From Morinoia aosen (taxonomy: Eukaryota > Arthropoda > Malacostraca > Amphipoda > Talitridae), in contig CM059575.1 in NCBI GenBank assembly GCA_030386875.1, positions 53,970,859 through 54,034,858 of the forward strand: a DNA stretch of 64,000 bases. The letters are read 5' to 3'. This document shows positions 24,601 to 34,347 of the stretch, in pieces. The number at the start of each line of letters is the position of its first letter. Position 1 is the stretch's first letter. Both the position numbers and the translations under genes were made by a program. The notes under the pieces are model-generated. The model did no database searches and was not told where the DNA came from. It saw nothing but the letters and a program-made list of their open reading frames with translations.

Positions 24601-24849
24601 TGTGCCGTCGCGGTTGCGCACTTTCTCTGTACATATGTTCGTACATATGCTGATGCAACGCCTGGGTGCGGTTTTACCGCAGTGCGGGTGCTTGGTCAGC
24701 AAATTGAGACTATATAAAGACGTGCGCGACTTGCAAAGTCGCATTTGGTCCGTGTTCCTCCCCTGTACAACACCTCTACCAGTAAACGTCGCCTATAACC
24801 AGCGTTATCTCTCTACCCTTCGGACTTCACACCTACTTTTGCCTTTACA
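24601..24849 (+). repeat. 3' LTR
   Basis: Matches the 5' LTR over all 249 bases apart from one C/T difference that I can see. Confidence 0.93.
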
Positions 24850-24865
24850 TGCATATGTCAAATGA

Positions 24866-25600
24866 ATAGAAGTCATTGAGTTTTTATGCTAGAACAAATC
24901 CAAAGACAGTTTTGGAATCCTTGGAACATTCCTAACAAAAGTACATTCATGGATTTTTCAATTTCTTTTATATATGCGATATTTTATCAATATATAAAAT
25001 ATACCGAAATTTTTGATGAATGAACTATGATAAAAAATTAGAATGTAAAAATTGAAAAAGTAGCAATGTTGTTTTGTTAAAAATGTTCCAAGGATTCTAA
25101 CACTGTCTATTTTTTCTTCCTAGCATAAAAAATCAATGACTTCTATTCTTTTGAATGTTGAAAATAAGTAACTTTACAGTACGGGCCAACAACAAAAATT
25201 TTTGTTGAAGTGTAATATAATGGAAAATTTATGTAATTGAATGCTGTTTTCATTTTTATTTCGATAATCTCCATGCATAACTTCATATTTACACTGTGAA
25301 TTGTAATTTCCATTAATAAAAAAATTATTTTTTTCATGAAAATTATGAAATTTCCATTCCATTTTCAGTCTGATTCTTATGAAATTTGACTATAATATGT
25401 AACTTTTGCAAAGAAACACAATTTCTTTCGAAAATTTTTTTGATTGAAAAATTTGATATATATATTGGTTTTTAGTCCATTGGTATCGATATTTCAAAAG
25501 AATAGAACTCATTAAGTTTTTATGCTAAAATAAAAGCAAAGACAGTTTTAGAATCCTTGAAACATTTCTAACAAAAGCATATTTTCAAATTATCAATTTC
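24866..25600. repeat. Imperfect palindrome plus a third copy
   Basis: GAATAGAAGTCATTGAG ... TTTTTATGCTAG ... GGAATCCTTGGAACATT (24866-24930) is complemented at about 25083-25155 (ATGTTCCAAGGATTCTAAC ... CTAGCATAAAAAATCAATGA). A third copy in the first orientation occurs at about 25499-25590. This was the core of the TTAA element before the LTR insertion. Confidence 0.75.
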
Positions 25601-25840
25601 CCGTTTTGTTTTCTTGTTATATGGGGTCGAATGGGGTCGAAAATTTAAGATTTTGGTCCCCTTACCACCCCCCCCCCCCCCGAGGGGGATCTATTGTTCG
25701 AGTTCTATTCGGGGGGGATCTATTGTTTGTAGTGCCATCAAATTTTAGGACCGAATAGTCCACCACCTAAGGGTCCTTTTCCAACAAAAACATGAAAAAT
25801 GACCATCGGAGAGAAAAGGCGCCTTGGAGGACCCCCTTAA

Positions 25841-26955
25841 CGTAAGGAGGGGGAGTGGGTGAGCGGAGAGCAAGCTCTGTAAGCAGCAGAGCTGCTCCTC
25901 ATAAATTTTCTACCAGCCTTTTTCGTTTTCCGACGGGCTGGGGAAAATACCGCGTTTATTGAACTGAGATAGATCCTGGACCTGTCAAGTCTGATGCTTT
26001 ACCGCCCGCAAACTCTAAATTTTTACTGTATTGAAGTATTCATTTTAAATGAGGTATTTCATGAGGTATGGGCTGATCTAACATTTCTTTCTGTGAGGCT
26101 ATAAAATGTATTTGGTTTATTATTGAAAATCCTTATCTATGCTACTTTTAGTGTGAATAACAAAAAATTTTACGGCATGACACGTATTGTAGTTCATTGA
26201 GGTGAACATTTTCCTAATTATTTTGACGGTACACAAGAAGAAATAAGAAAACCTATCTCGAAAATGTGAAAATCTTGCACAAAACAATCTTTCCGTCTAT
26301 TTTGTGACCATGGTCTCTCGGTCTCTCATATTTAAGTTTAGAGGAGAATCTATTACAGAAAGCGAAAATTTTATCTCCATCCATTGTGGAGACGCATGCA
26401 GAGTGCAGGACATCCTCATTCAGTTCGTAGCTTTCCACCGTCCGCAAGAGATCAAGACCATAACGCTGCTCTGTGAGGCTGGTAGATTACAATTTCTCAT
26501 TGGGCAAGCTATAGACATGATGAGGCTGCAAGTAACTTTGACACCTTCTGGAAATTAGGAGTGTAGAAGAGATCTCAATGTTTTCCAATTATGCCTTCGA
26601 CTTGCACTTCATTTCATTGCAGTGAGTAAAAGTGGCATGTGAGGATCTTATTCAGAGATTGAGAACTGCTAAAAGTTCAAACAAAATATTTAATAATACT
26701 ATTTCCAATTATTTCTAGGGAGAAGAAACTTCAATGCCTAATTGGTGAAGTCGGATATCTATTTAATGAGGTGTGTTGTCCTACCCGAACAATAGCTAAA
26801 AGTTCTATCTATTGAAATGTAAGCCGGCTCCTTAGGATTAACTGCCTTCCGTGAAAGGGCTTCAAAGAATTGGTTTCACGATGAGTTACACTGAAATGAT
26901 GTGCTCTTCAGGCGTCTGTGTTGTGTCACCTGTTTGTCCCTTGTAAACATATATA
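25841..26955. other. No gene recognised
   Basis: An 84 codon open frame at 26304-26558 (plus) has no motif I know. The rest is AT-rich and without element ends. Confidence 0.45.
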
Positions 26956-27179
26956 CAGGGTGTTGAAAAATTGTTGGTACAAACTTCGGCTACTAATAAA
27001 AAAATAATGATAAAAGCACTATTTCAACAATGAAAAAATTCAAAAAAACTTCATTTTTGAAATAACCTGATGTGTAATATAAGAACGCCGATTATTAGCT
27101 TCACTCTGTTTATTAATACACAAGAGAGTAATTCGAAAACCAATTAACAACATATAATGTATTAGTAGCGAGGGACTCA

Positions 27180-27464
27180 TTACAGTAATTGTTCAAAATG
27201 TCTACCATGAGTATCGATACAAGTGCGACACCTTCGTCGGGGGGAGTTGCGTACGTTGCCAAAGACTCCAGGCATCTCAGCAATATCTCCAGCAGCGACT
27301 GCAATTCTGGCGACAAGATCTTCCGACTAGACATGAACATAAGACATAAACAAGACTTTCATGTGCCCCCACAAAAAAAAAAAATCTAATTAAGTCAGAT
27401 CAGGAGATCTTGGCGGCCAGGACACAGGACCATTACGACCAATCCATCGATTTGCAAATTGAAG
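27180..27464 (-). pseudogene. Mariner transposase, C-terminal part
   Basis: The block starts at the insertion site with LQFANRWIGRNGPVSWPPRS followed by PDLT and a stop where the family has PDLTPLDFFLW. Beyond it, in shifted frames, come DLVARIAVAAGDIAEMPGVF and a tail ending GRHFEQLL then a stop at 27180-27182. The last catalytic Asp lies in the damaged L-D-F-F segment. The same tail, better preserved, occurs in a separate copy at 44647-44841. Confidence 0.85.
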
Positions 27465-27470
27465 GTCAAG

Positions 27471-29182
27471 AAAACGATCCACATCCACAGCAAAATGTTG
27501 TGGGGAAAATTCCCCACAGATTCGCTCGGAGTGTACTTCGATTTCTGTACTATTAACGTAAACGGCTGGTGCTGCGTGGCAGGTGAGGTCGCGCAGCAAC
27601 AGCGCATATCAAGTATAGGTCGTCGGTGGTAAAGATAGGTCGTCGGTGGTAAATCAGGTGTGTCGGGTGTGTCAGGTAAACAAGAGGCCAGGCTGAGTCT
27701 CGGTCGAAGGCCTCTGTTACGTCGGCACGCCGGGAGTACGCTCGGCTCGTGACGTGGAGTTGTGACGGTCGCCAGCCTATCTCTTCCATCCCTTCTTCCT
27801 GCATGTTCAATAAGTTTATGGTTTGATTGTGTGTGTGAAAGCGTTAAATTTAGGTTCTTTTTCATTAATTAATTGCATGATTAAGGCGGGTTACGAACCG
27901 CAATTAACTTTCCTCTAAATAGGCGTGTTCGCTGCCCTAAAAGGGGGCCAACCTTACCCTGTCGCAGTGAACCGCCGTCTTTATTAACTATTACTATTAA
28001 CTTAACTATTACCTATTATCTTTAACTACTATTGGGCTTCTGCCTTCATTACTATTGACACTCTACTGCGACTTCTATATCGCCATTACTGCCATCGTCT
28101 AACAGTCGCTATGCGCACTGGAGGATAAATTCTTCAGGTTGGTAGTCGTGTGTCTAATATTTGCCGATTATTGAAACTTAATTCTCTGTTTACCTTTATC
28201 AAGAAGATTGACTTTGGTCTTACCTGGTACCTATTTTTTCAGTATCTAGCGAGCACTTCGTCGCACTGCGCACTTCGTGCTTCACAACGTTGATAGCCAA
28301 TTAAGCCATCTTGTTGGACAGCAGTAGCCGCAACTAGGTAATTACGTTGACCGTTAACTACTATATTCGTTCTAAATTCTTTGTATAAGCGCTGTTTCAT
28401 AATATTTTCTTATGTAATTATTTTCTTGGGTACATTTCTTCATCTTGATGGCAATATCAACGTCTTCTCTCCAAAGATACCCGGCCAAGTAACTCAGAGA
28501 TCTCTAACCATCAATACACCTGAAGAACTAGACAAGTACTTGCTGCAACATGTCGGCAAGTCCTCAGAGGAAATTATTCGTGATTAGTATTTTTTTAGAC
28601 TGACGTATTGAGTTTAATATTATTTTGATATCTGTCCACATGTTTTCTTCTTGATTTTTGATTGAATTACCTTCACCTCTTCAAGGCATTCACGTCGACC
28701 TTACAGCCTTGTTTTGCTACTTACTAAATTGCTTTTTCAATTTCTTTCTTTCTCTTTTTTATCGAATGCTCATACCGAACTTGCTGTTCAGACTTAACTC
28801 GTGTATGTGTTTCTGAATCTGGAAACAATTTAGATAGTCAAGATTTTTTAAATTCCATAAATAACTTCACTGTCACTTCGTTTTTAAATCCATTTTGTCC
28901 TTGCTACATCTTATAAGTGTTATATGCGGAAACCACTGGTACAACAGCCTTGTAACTACATTATTTGCCATTTATGATCCCTAATGTTCCTGCTCATGGA
29001 CTGAATTTGCGCTCTCCTTATGAAATCATACTAGGTTTTAAACAATTTAGACTAATAATCTGTGTGTTTTTAGTTTCTCTTTTTTTTAGTTTAATTCTAA
29101 GTAGGAATGTCCTTATTTTTACCTTGATCCTGTAGTTTTTATCATTTTTATTTTTACGTCACATTTTACTTACTGTCTCTTA
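27471..29182 (+). other. Insert sequence upstream of the LINE ORF
   Basis: The first 50 bases include the palindromic TGTGGGGAAAATTCCCCACA. A short tandem repeat of ATAGGTCGTCGGTGGTAAA follows at about 27615-27655. From about 27940 on the strand is T/C-rich and may be the 5' untranslated region of the LINE. A 68 codon frame at 28381-28587 has no recognised domain. No LINE ORF1 (gag-like, zinc-knuckle or esterase) was found. Confidence 0.5.
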
Positions 29183-32100
29183 ATGCTAATGACTGACCAT
29201 GTTGACATATTCGACAATATTGATCCAGATCTCAATCATTTGAATAGACTGCACCCAAACCTAAATGAAACTGGAAACTGTAAATACCTAAATATTAAAA
29301 AATTCAATGAATCGATGAGGAACACCTGTAACGATTTTTCTCTATTATGTTGGAACTGTAGATCCATTTATCCGAAAATAGATGAAATATCTTGTACTAT
29401 CACTGAGCTGAACAGCAATTTTGATGTTCTCAGTTTCACCGAAAGTTGGCTAGACGACTCATCTAAAGACCTGATTCAAATTCAAAACTATTATAGCCAT
29501 CATTCACTCCGTAGTAACAAACGTGGTGGTGGCATCAGTACGTACATATCTAAACATATATCTTCGAAAGTCATTTTAAGTGCAACTATGAATCGTGAAC
29601 ATATTGAGACCTTATTTATAGAACTAACGAAAAATGGTAAACGGATTATGCTTGGGACAGTATATAGACCCCCAATAGCTTGTAACGTCTCTTTCCTGAA
29701 CGAGCTTCAAAGCATTATATCTCAGTTCAACAAGTCTCTATATAATGACATAATAATCTGCGGGGATTTCAACTACGATCTTTTACAATATGATAGCTGT
29801 GAGCAAATCTCAAACTTCATAAATGTTTTTCAGTCTAGCTCCTTCCTTCCAATCATCACGAAACCTACACGTGTTGCTTCTGAATCGGCTACGTTACTCG
29901 ATAATATTTTTATGTTAGATCCGACTGATTTTCTTACCGGAATAATAATTTCTGACTTATCTGACCATTTCCCGGTGTTTCTCATCAAGAAAAATGTCTA
30001 TAATCCTTGCTCCAGTCCACAGGCTGATACTTATTCATTTCGTTGTGTAAACGAATACAACTTGGGAACAATGCGAACTGTTCTAGAAGAATTAATGCCA
30101 TCATTAGACGTCTATGAACGGGACAATAATGCGATTAACATTGATGAAGCAATACTAAATTTAACTGAAATTATAACGACCGCATATAACCAGTGCTGTC
30201 CAATAATCACCCGCACAATTACGCCGAAAAATAGACAAAAGCCCTGGATTACTGAAGATATCGTGATCAATATAAAGAAACGTCAAGCGTACCTAGCCTT
30301 ACTATACGAAGGGCGAATATCTAAAGTAACGTATAACAGATTCAGGAATCATGTGACAAATCAAATACGAACCTCAAAACGAGACTACTTCACGCGCAAA
30401 TTTACTGAATACAAAACTGATATTAAAAAAACTTGGCGCCTGCTTAATTCATGCTATAAACCGAATAATAATACTACGAAAACAATTGAGTCCGTCGTTC
30501 ACGAAAATGTAAAATACCACGAGAAAAAAGATATTGCAACTGTGTTTAACAACTTTTTTGTAAACATAGGAAAAAATATAGCCGATAGCGTCTTCAGTGA
30601 ACCCAGAGACCACTTGCAATACATGGACCATGTCCGTGAACCTAACTCTTTCTTTTTCACGCCAACTAATCCCTCCGATGTAATTACGTGCATCAACAAC
30701 TTGAAAAATAAATCAAGTGGATTGAAAAATTTTTCGGCTAAAGTTCTTAAGGCTATAGCTGATATAATAGCACCGTGCATATCTTATATTATCAACCAAT
30801 CCCTTTCTCAAGGTATCTTCCCCAACTCTTTCAAAATTGCGAGAGTCACCCCTATTTTTAAAAATGGTGATAAAAACTGCGTTAACAATTATAGACCTAT
30901 CCCTGTACTACCAATTATTAGCAAAATATTCGAGAAAATTGTGTATAAAAAAGTGTATTCGTATTTTGAACAAAAATCTTTCCTCTACGACAAACAATAC
31001 GGTTTTCGTTCTAAGAAATCTACGACACAAGCTGTATTAAATCATTTGCAATACCTTTATTCTAATATAGATGAAGGAAAGCTTGTTTTCTCCGTATTTC
31101 TTGACTTTCGAAAAGCATTCGATTGTGTGGACCATAACGTATTACTCTCGAAACTACATTGTTATGGCATTCGAGGGACTGCCCATGATTGGTTTAGATC
31201 CTACTTAGCAAATCGGAAACAATACGTTGTCATTGACGACGCAAAATCAGACCCACAGACAATTAGCCATGGGGTTCCACAAGGATCTGTCCTTGGGCCT
31301 CTCCTATTTCTAATTTTTATCAATGATATCATTAAATCTACATCATTCTTCGAATTCATACTTTTTGCCGATGACAGTACCCTTTCTGCGGGCCTTCCAG
31401 ACCAAAATCCCGCTAGGATGGCGGAGCGTATAAATAATGAACTTCATAAGGTTTCATTGTGGCTTAAAGCAAACAAAATAAGCCTTAATATCGATAAAAC
31501 AAAATATATTACATTCTCATACAAGAAAAATATATCTCTCCCACGCATTCAAATTGGCGAAGGTGAAATCGAAGAAACCAACTCAAGTAAATTCCTCGGC
31601 ATCATAATAGACAAACATCTAACCTTTAAAGAGCACATCGCTCATATTAGTTCTAAATTATCAAAATCTATCGGAATCCTAAATAAAGTTAAGAATTTCC
31701 TGCCTGAAACAGCCTTACAAATGCTCTACCGAACGCTCATTTCACCATACTTGCAATACGGATTAGAAGCATGGCACGGAACTGATAAAAATAAAACCAA
31801 CAAAATTTTTACCCTGCAAAAAGGAGCCATAAGAGCGATAAAGAATCTAGAATATAATGCTCACACAAATGACTCATTCAAAAATTTACGAATACCTAAG
31901 CTCTCGGATCTCTTCAAAATCTCCATTTGCAATTTCATTTACAAAACATTAACAAATGATGGCGACAATAGCCTAAAACAACTATTAACTACGCAAACTG
32001 GTCATCACGACCATTTAACCCGAAATAGAAGTAAATTCATGCTTCCTTATTACTCAAAGGCTCGGTCACAACACAGTATCCTCTTCGTTGGAACTAAAAC

Positions 32101-32191
32101 TTGGAACTCAATACCTGCGGAGATCCGTGAAAGTAATTCTTATAAGGTATTCAAAAAAAGTCTTGAGTCTCACTTCCTATCAGATTACTAG
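29183..32191 (+). CDS. CR1-like LINE ORF2: endonuclease and reverse transcriptase, intact
   Basis: A 1002-residue protein that copies LINE RNA into nicked chromosomal DNA (target-primed reverse transcription in the nucleus). Residues about 50-270 are an apurinic-type endonuclease: LLCWNCRSI, SFTESWLDD, GTVYRPP, CGDFNYD (193-199) and the S-D-H triad (260-262). Residues about 540-790 are the reverse transcriptase: ARVTPIFKNGDKNCVNNYRP, QYGFRSKKST, FLDFRKAFD (catalytic Asp 641), HGVPQGSVLGPLLF and FADDS (728-732). A thumb and C-terminal tail follow (SPYLQYGLEAW, WNSIPAEIRES). No RNase H domain is present. All catalytic motifs are intact and no stop interrupts the frame. The ATG chosen is the first in an open stretch beginning after a stop at 29102-29104. 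NYRPIP replaces the usual NYRPIS. The clade (CR1/L2-like) is judged from motif spacing and tail. It could encode active enzyme, but no ORF1 partner was found. Confidence 0.95.
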   Translation: MLMTDHVDIFDNIDPDLNHLNRLHPNLNETGNCKYLNIKKFNESMRNTCNDFSLLCWNCRSIYPKIDEISCTITELNSNFDVLSFTESWLDDSSKDLIQIQNYYSHHSLRSNKRGGGISTYISKHISSKVILSATMNREHIETLFIELTKNGKRIMLGTVYRPPIACNVSFLNELQSIISQFNKSLYNDIIICGDFNYDLLQYDSCEQISNFINVFQSSSFLPIITKPTRVASESATLLDNIFMLDPTDFLTGIIISDLSDHFPVFLIKKNVYNPCSSPQADTYSFRCVNEYNLGTMRTVLEELMPSLDVYERDNNAINIDEAILNLTEIITTAYNQCCPIITRTITPKNRQKPWITEDIVINIKKRQAYLALLYEGRISKVTYNRFRNHVTNQIRTSKRDYFTRKFTEYKTDIKKTWRLLNSCYKPNNNTTKTIESVVHENVKYHEKKDIATVFNNFFVNIGKNIADSVFSEPRDHLQYMDHVREPNSFFFTPTNPSDVITCINNLKNKSSGLKNFSAKVLKAIADIIAPCISYIINQSLSQGIFPNSFKIARVTPIFKNGDKNCVNNYRPIPVLPIISKIFEKIVYKKVYSYFEQKSFLYDKQYGFRSKKSTTQAVLNHLQYLYSNIDEGKLVFSVFLDFRKAFDCVDHNVLLSKLHCYGIRGTAHDWFRSYLANRKQYVVIDDAKSDPQTISHGVPQGSVLGPLLFLIFINDIIKSTSFFEFILFADDSTLSAGLPDQNPARMAERINNELHKVSLWLKANKISLNIDKTKYITFSYKKNISLPRIQIGEGEIEETNSSKFLGIIIDKHLTFKEHIAHISSKLSKSIGILNKVKNFLPETALQMLYRTLISPYLQYGLEAWHGTDKNKTNKIFTLQKGAIRAIKNLEYNAHTNDSFKNLRIPKLSDLFKISICNFIYKTLTNDGDNSLKQLLTTQTGHHDHLTRNRSKFMLPYYSKARSQHSILFVGTKTWNSIPAEIRESNSYKVFKKSLESHFLSDY

Positions 32192-32592
32192 TCGTGTAAG
32201 ATCACAGAGTCAAACCTTGTCCCCTACATAACTGGTCCTAATAATGTAATTCGCCTTGATTAATTTCGCCGATCTTCAGTCTGTTCTTGAATCGTTTGTC
32301 GAATATACTGTTAAAGAAATCTAGTCCATATGAACTATATTGTGAAATGAAGTATCTAATTTCGAGTTACTTATCTCATTGATCAGTCTAATGCGTCTCT
32401 AGTTTAAGTGAATTAGGTTAAACATTATTGTACTCCTAAGACTAACCTTGATGGTAGGATGCCCTAGAAGTCACTGAACTTATTCGGGCCCACAGGTAGC
32501 TATACTCAAATTTGACCATTGTACTAGACTTAAGAAACATTTTATCTCTGTATCTCCTGTGGTAAATAAATTGTTTAAATTGTTTAAAAAAT
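32192..32592 (+). other. LINE 3' untranslated region and repeat tail
   Basis: The stretch after the stop codon ends in a short tandem of AAATTGTTT units, TAAATTGTTTAAATTGTTTA at about 32565-32585, then AAAAA. Short 3' microsatellite-like tails instead of poly-A are usual in CR1-like LINEs. Confidence 0.65.
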
Positions 32593-33173
32593 CTTTATGT
32601 ACAGCTGTGAGGGGACTGGAGGCGTTGGTCACGGTTTAGCTGCTCTGGCCCTGGTTGTGCCGCGGTCGCCGTGCCTGTTTCCTTCGGTTAGCGTCAGTTT
32701 TTCGCTAACTTTCGTCTTCCTGAAGTGCTTGTAGCAAGCGCGCACGTTGAAGCTCGGTCAATATCCCGTGACGTCCGTGTAAGCTGGCGCTGTTACGGAG
32801 CCTTTCTGAAACGGAGAGCCTCTCCAGACTCCTCGTTCCTGCGCCTGAAGACTGGCATTACCTGACACCCTAACTTTGAACCTTAAAAATTACATGCGTA
32901 TTTTAACCTGAATAATACATAAATAAATATATCAATAAATAAAGGAATAAACAAACGCGATACTTGAGGGCGAATTGTCCTTTAGGTTTTAAAAATTTAA
33001 TACTTTGTAAATCGGCTACTTGCCGTATTGTGTTTGGTTAAGTACTTGTTGCCTTGTAACTATTACGAATCTTCCTTGGCGTTCAGGCGACTGATTGAAA
33101 ATTAAATTTGGAAACTTTGTGTCCTTGTCTTTATTAATCTTTACAGCTTCGAAACGGCTGTTGAGTCAAATGT
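32593..33173. other. Insert sequence downstream of the LINE
   Basis: A GC-richer part at 32600-32860 is followed by AT-rich sequence with several AATAAA-like runs (32920-32960). No gene was recognised; the origin is unknown. Confidence 0.45.
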
Positions 33174-33959
33174 GTCAAGGTAGTTCCTCACAATGTGCCG
33201 TAGCTCCATCATGCTGAAACCACATTCTTCTACGAATATCCAATGGAACATCGGCCAATGAATACGAAAGGACTTCTCCAAGAAATATTCTGTAAACATT
33301 CCCAGTGAGACGCTCCCAGTGAGACGCTCTGGTAGAATGTATGGACCAATGGACCTGCCCAAACATTGACAGTTTATATACAGCGGTGTCGATATCCATG
33401 TTTATGGACGACATGAGGGTTGTTCGTTTGCTATTCGTGAAAATTATGGAAATTGAACATTCCATCGCGAGTCTAAGTAGCTTCATCCGTGAAGAACATC
33501 CGTGTTCTGCGAAATGGCATCTTTTAACTCATTGTTAAAAAAACCACTGCGCGAATCGTACGCGAGGAGCATAATCTGCGGGGAAGTAGTCCTGGATACA
33601 ACGAAAGTGATACGGATGATAATTATTGCGATTCAATATCCGCCACATGTGCACTGTGATGTAATCTTGAATTCCCATAGATGCTGCTGCGGCACGAGTG
33701 CTCGTACGTGGGTTTTGACTACAATGTTGCAGCACACCTTCCTCTTGATCCAGATCAAGCTGTCTTGCGTGACCAGCATTCGCTCTGTTTGCACTGAAAC
33801 TTCCGTTTTCACACAATCTTTGGTGCAAAGCAGTGAATAATCGATGAAGAGGCACCTGTCTATTGGGGTGACGTTCTTTGTACAATGTCTTGGATTGCCA
33901 TCAACAGAACCATAGACGAAATGCAAATCAGCCATTTGTGCATTTGTTAGGCAGTTCAT
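33141..33959 (-). pseudogene. Mariner transposase, N-terminal and central part
   Basis: This block is the DNA-binding and first catalytic part of an IS630/mariner transposase with an N-terminal DUF4817-like helix-turn-helix. In order on the minus strand come MNCLTNAQMADLHFVYGSVD, HPNRQVPLHRLFTALHQRLC, STRAAAASMGIQDYI, and YHPYHFRCIQDYFPADYAPR. FTDEATFSRDGM carries the first catalytic Asp, and RRRMWFQHDGATAH the second. At least three frame changes occur: near 33890, near 33480 and just after GATAH. The protein is therefore inactive. A final in-block piece, IVRNYLD, continues across the insertion into LQFANRWIGRNGP at 27464, which proves that the two blocks were one gene. Confidence 0.87.
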
Positions 33960-34347
33960 TTTACCAGTGCAGTGTCACGATGCTACCTGACAAACGATCA
34001 CGGTTCAAACTAGAGGTTACTAACGTTGACTGGAAAGTTTTAAAAAATTATTTAATCTGGAAATTTTTTAAAGTTTGTGAATGTTAAGTTTTTAGACATT
34101 TTACAAATAAGAATAAATGGGTATGGCGTCAATCCTACCTAAATTTGCCAATTTTAATTCTCCTTATTGCTCTGCTCCTGTCTTTTGTGAATTCGCCGTC
34201 GGGCTGCGAAAAATGAGTTTTGAGTTTGAAAGCATAATATCTCATCAACGGAGAGTTTTTTGAACCTAGTTCATTGATGAAATAGTGCTTATATCAATAT
34301 TTTCTATCAGTAGTCGAAGTTTGTACAAACAATTCTGCAACACCCAG

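Larger units (their letters stand above)
19478..24849 (+). mobile_element. Young non-coding LTR retroelement (LARD-like)
   Basis: Two 249 bp direct repeats, 19478-19726 and 24601-24849, both TG...CA, bound 4874 bp. They differ at one position that I can see (CCCCTCGG versus CCCTTCGG near their ends). The target duplication is TGCA at 19474-19477 and 24850-24853. A primer-binding-like TGG start follows the left LTR, and a purine-rich tract precedes the right LTR, fixing the orientation as plus. The longest open frame inside is 113 codons (on the minus strand), with no gag, protease, reverse transcriptase or integrase motif. Any mobility would have to use proteins from another element. Long LTR elements with such empty interiors are called LARDs. 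Confidence 0.9.
19315..25836. mobile_element. TTAA-flanked inverted-repeat element, split by an LTR retroelement
   Basis: The left end GGGGGTCCTC (19315-19324) is preceded by TTAA (19311-19314). The right end GAGGACCCCC (25827-25836) is followed by TTAA (25837-25840), so the terminal repeats are exact for 10 bp. Looser similarity continues inward (TCCGAT followed by GGTC in each arm). A TTAA target is the signature of piggyBac and Sola3 transposons. After removal of the nested LTR element about 1.1 kb remains, with no transposase, so this is a non-autonomous copy. Inside it are the foldback motif at 24866-25600 and a C-run next to GGGGGATCTATTGTT direct repeats (25668-25735). Confidence 0.65.
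27471..33173 (+). mobile_element. 5.7 kb insertion carrying a LINE, with 6 bp target duplication
   Basis: The mariner transposase is interrupted between identical GTCAAG hexamers at 27465-27470 and 33174-33179. Deleting one hexamer and the insert restores a continuous transposase reading (IVRNYLD joined to LQFANRWIG). The insert contains the LINE ORF at 29183-32191 and its 3' end near 32592. It also holds about 1.7 kb upstream and 0.58 kb downstream that I cannot classify. The insert's outer ends share no obvious direct or inverted repeat, so either the upstream and downstream parts belong to the mobile unit or the LINE entered an older insert. Confidence 0.7.
26956..34347 (-). mobile_element. 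DUF4817-type mariner element, split by a 5.7 kb insertion
   Basis: Terminal inverted repeats of about 90 bp define it. The left end reads CAGGGTGTTGAAAAATTG then TACAAACTTCGGCTACT, and the complement of the right end reads CTGGGTGTTGCAGAATTG then TACAAACTTCGACTACT. TA precedes the left end; the right end is followed by CATA, suggesting a mutated target base. The transposase is on the minus strand in two blocks, 33141-33959 and 27180-27464, separated by the insertion at 27471-33173. Without the insertion the element would be about 1.7 kb. Confidence 0.88.

Noticed and set aside
27395-27865. 156 codon minus-strand gene
   Set aside because: The frame crosses the insertion junction, mixing insert sequence with the mariner transposase; it is chimeric.
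27471-33173. Reading the 5.7 kb insert as an LTR retrotransposon
   Set aside because: Its two ends share no direct repeat, and the only polymerase inside is a LINE type with an endonuclease, not an integrase.
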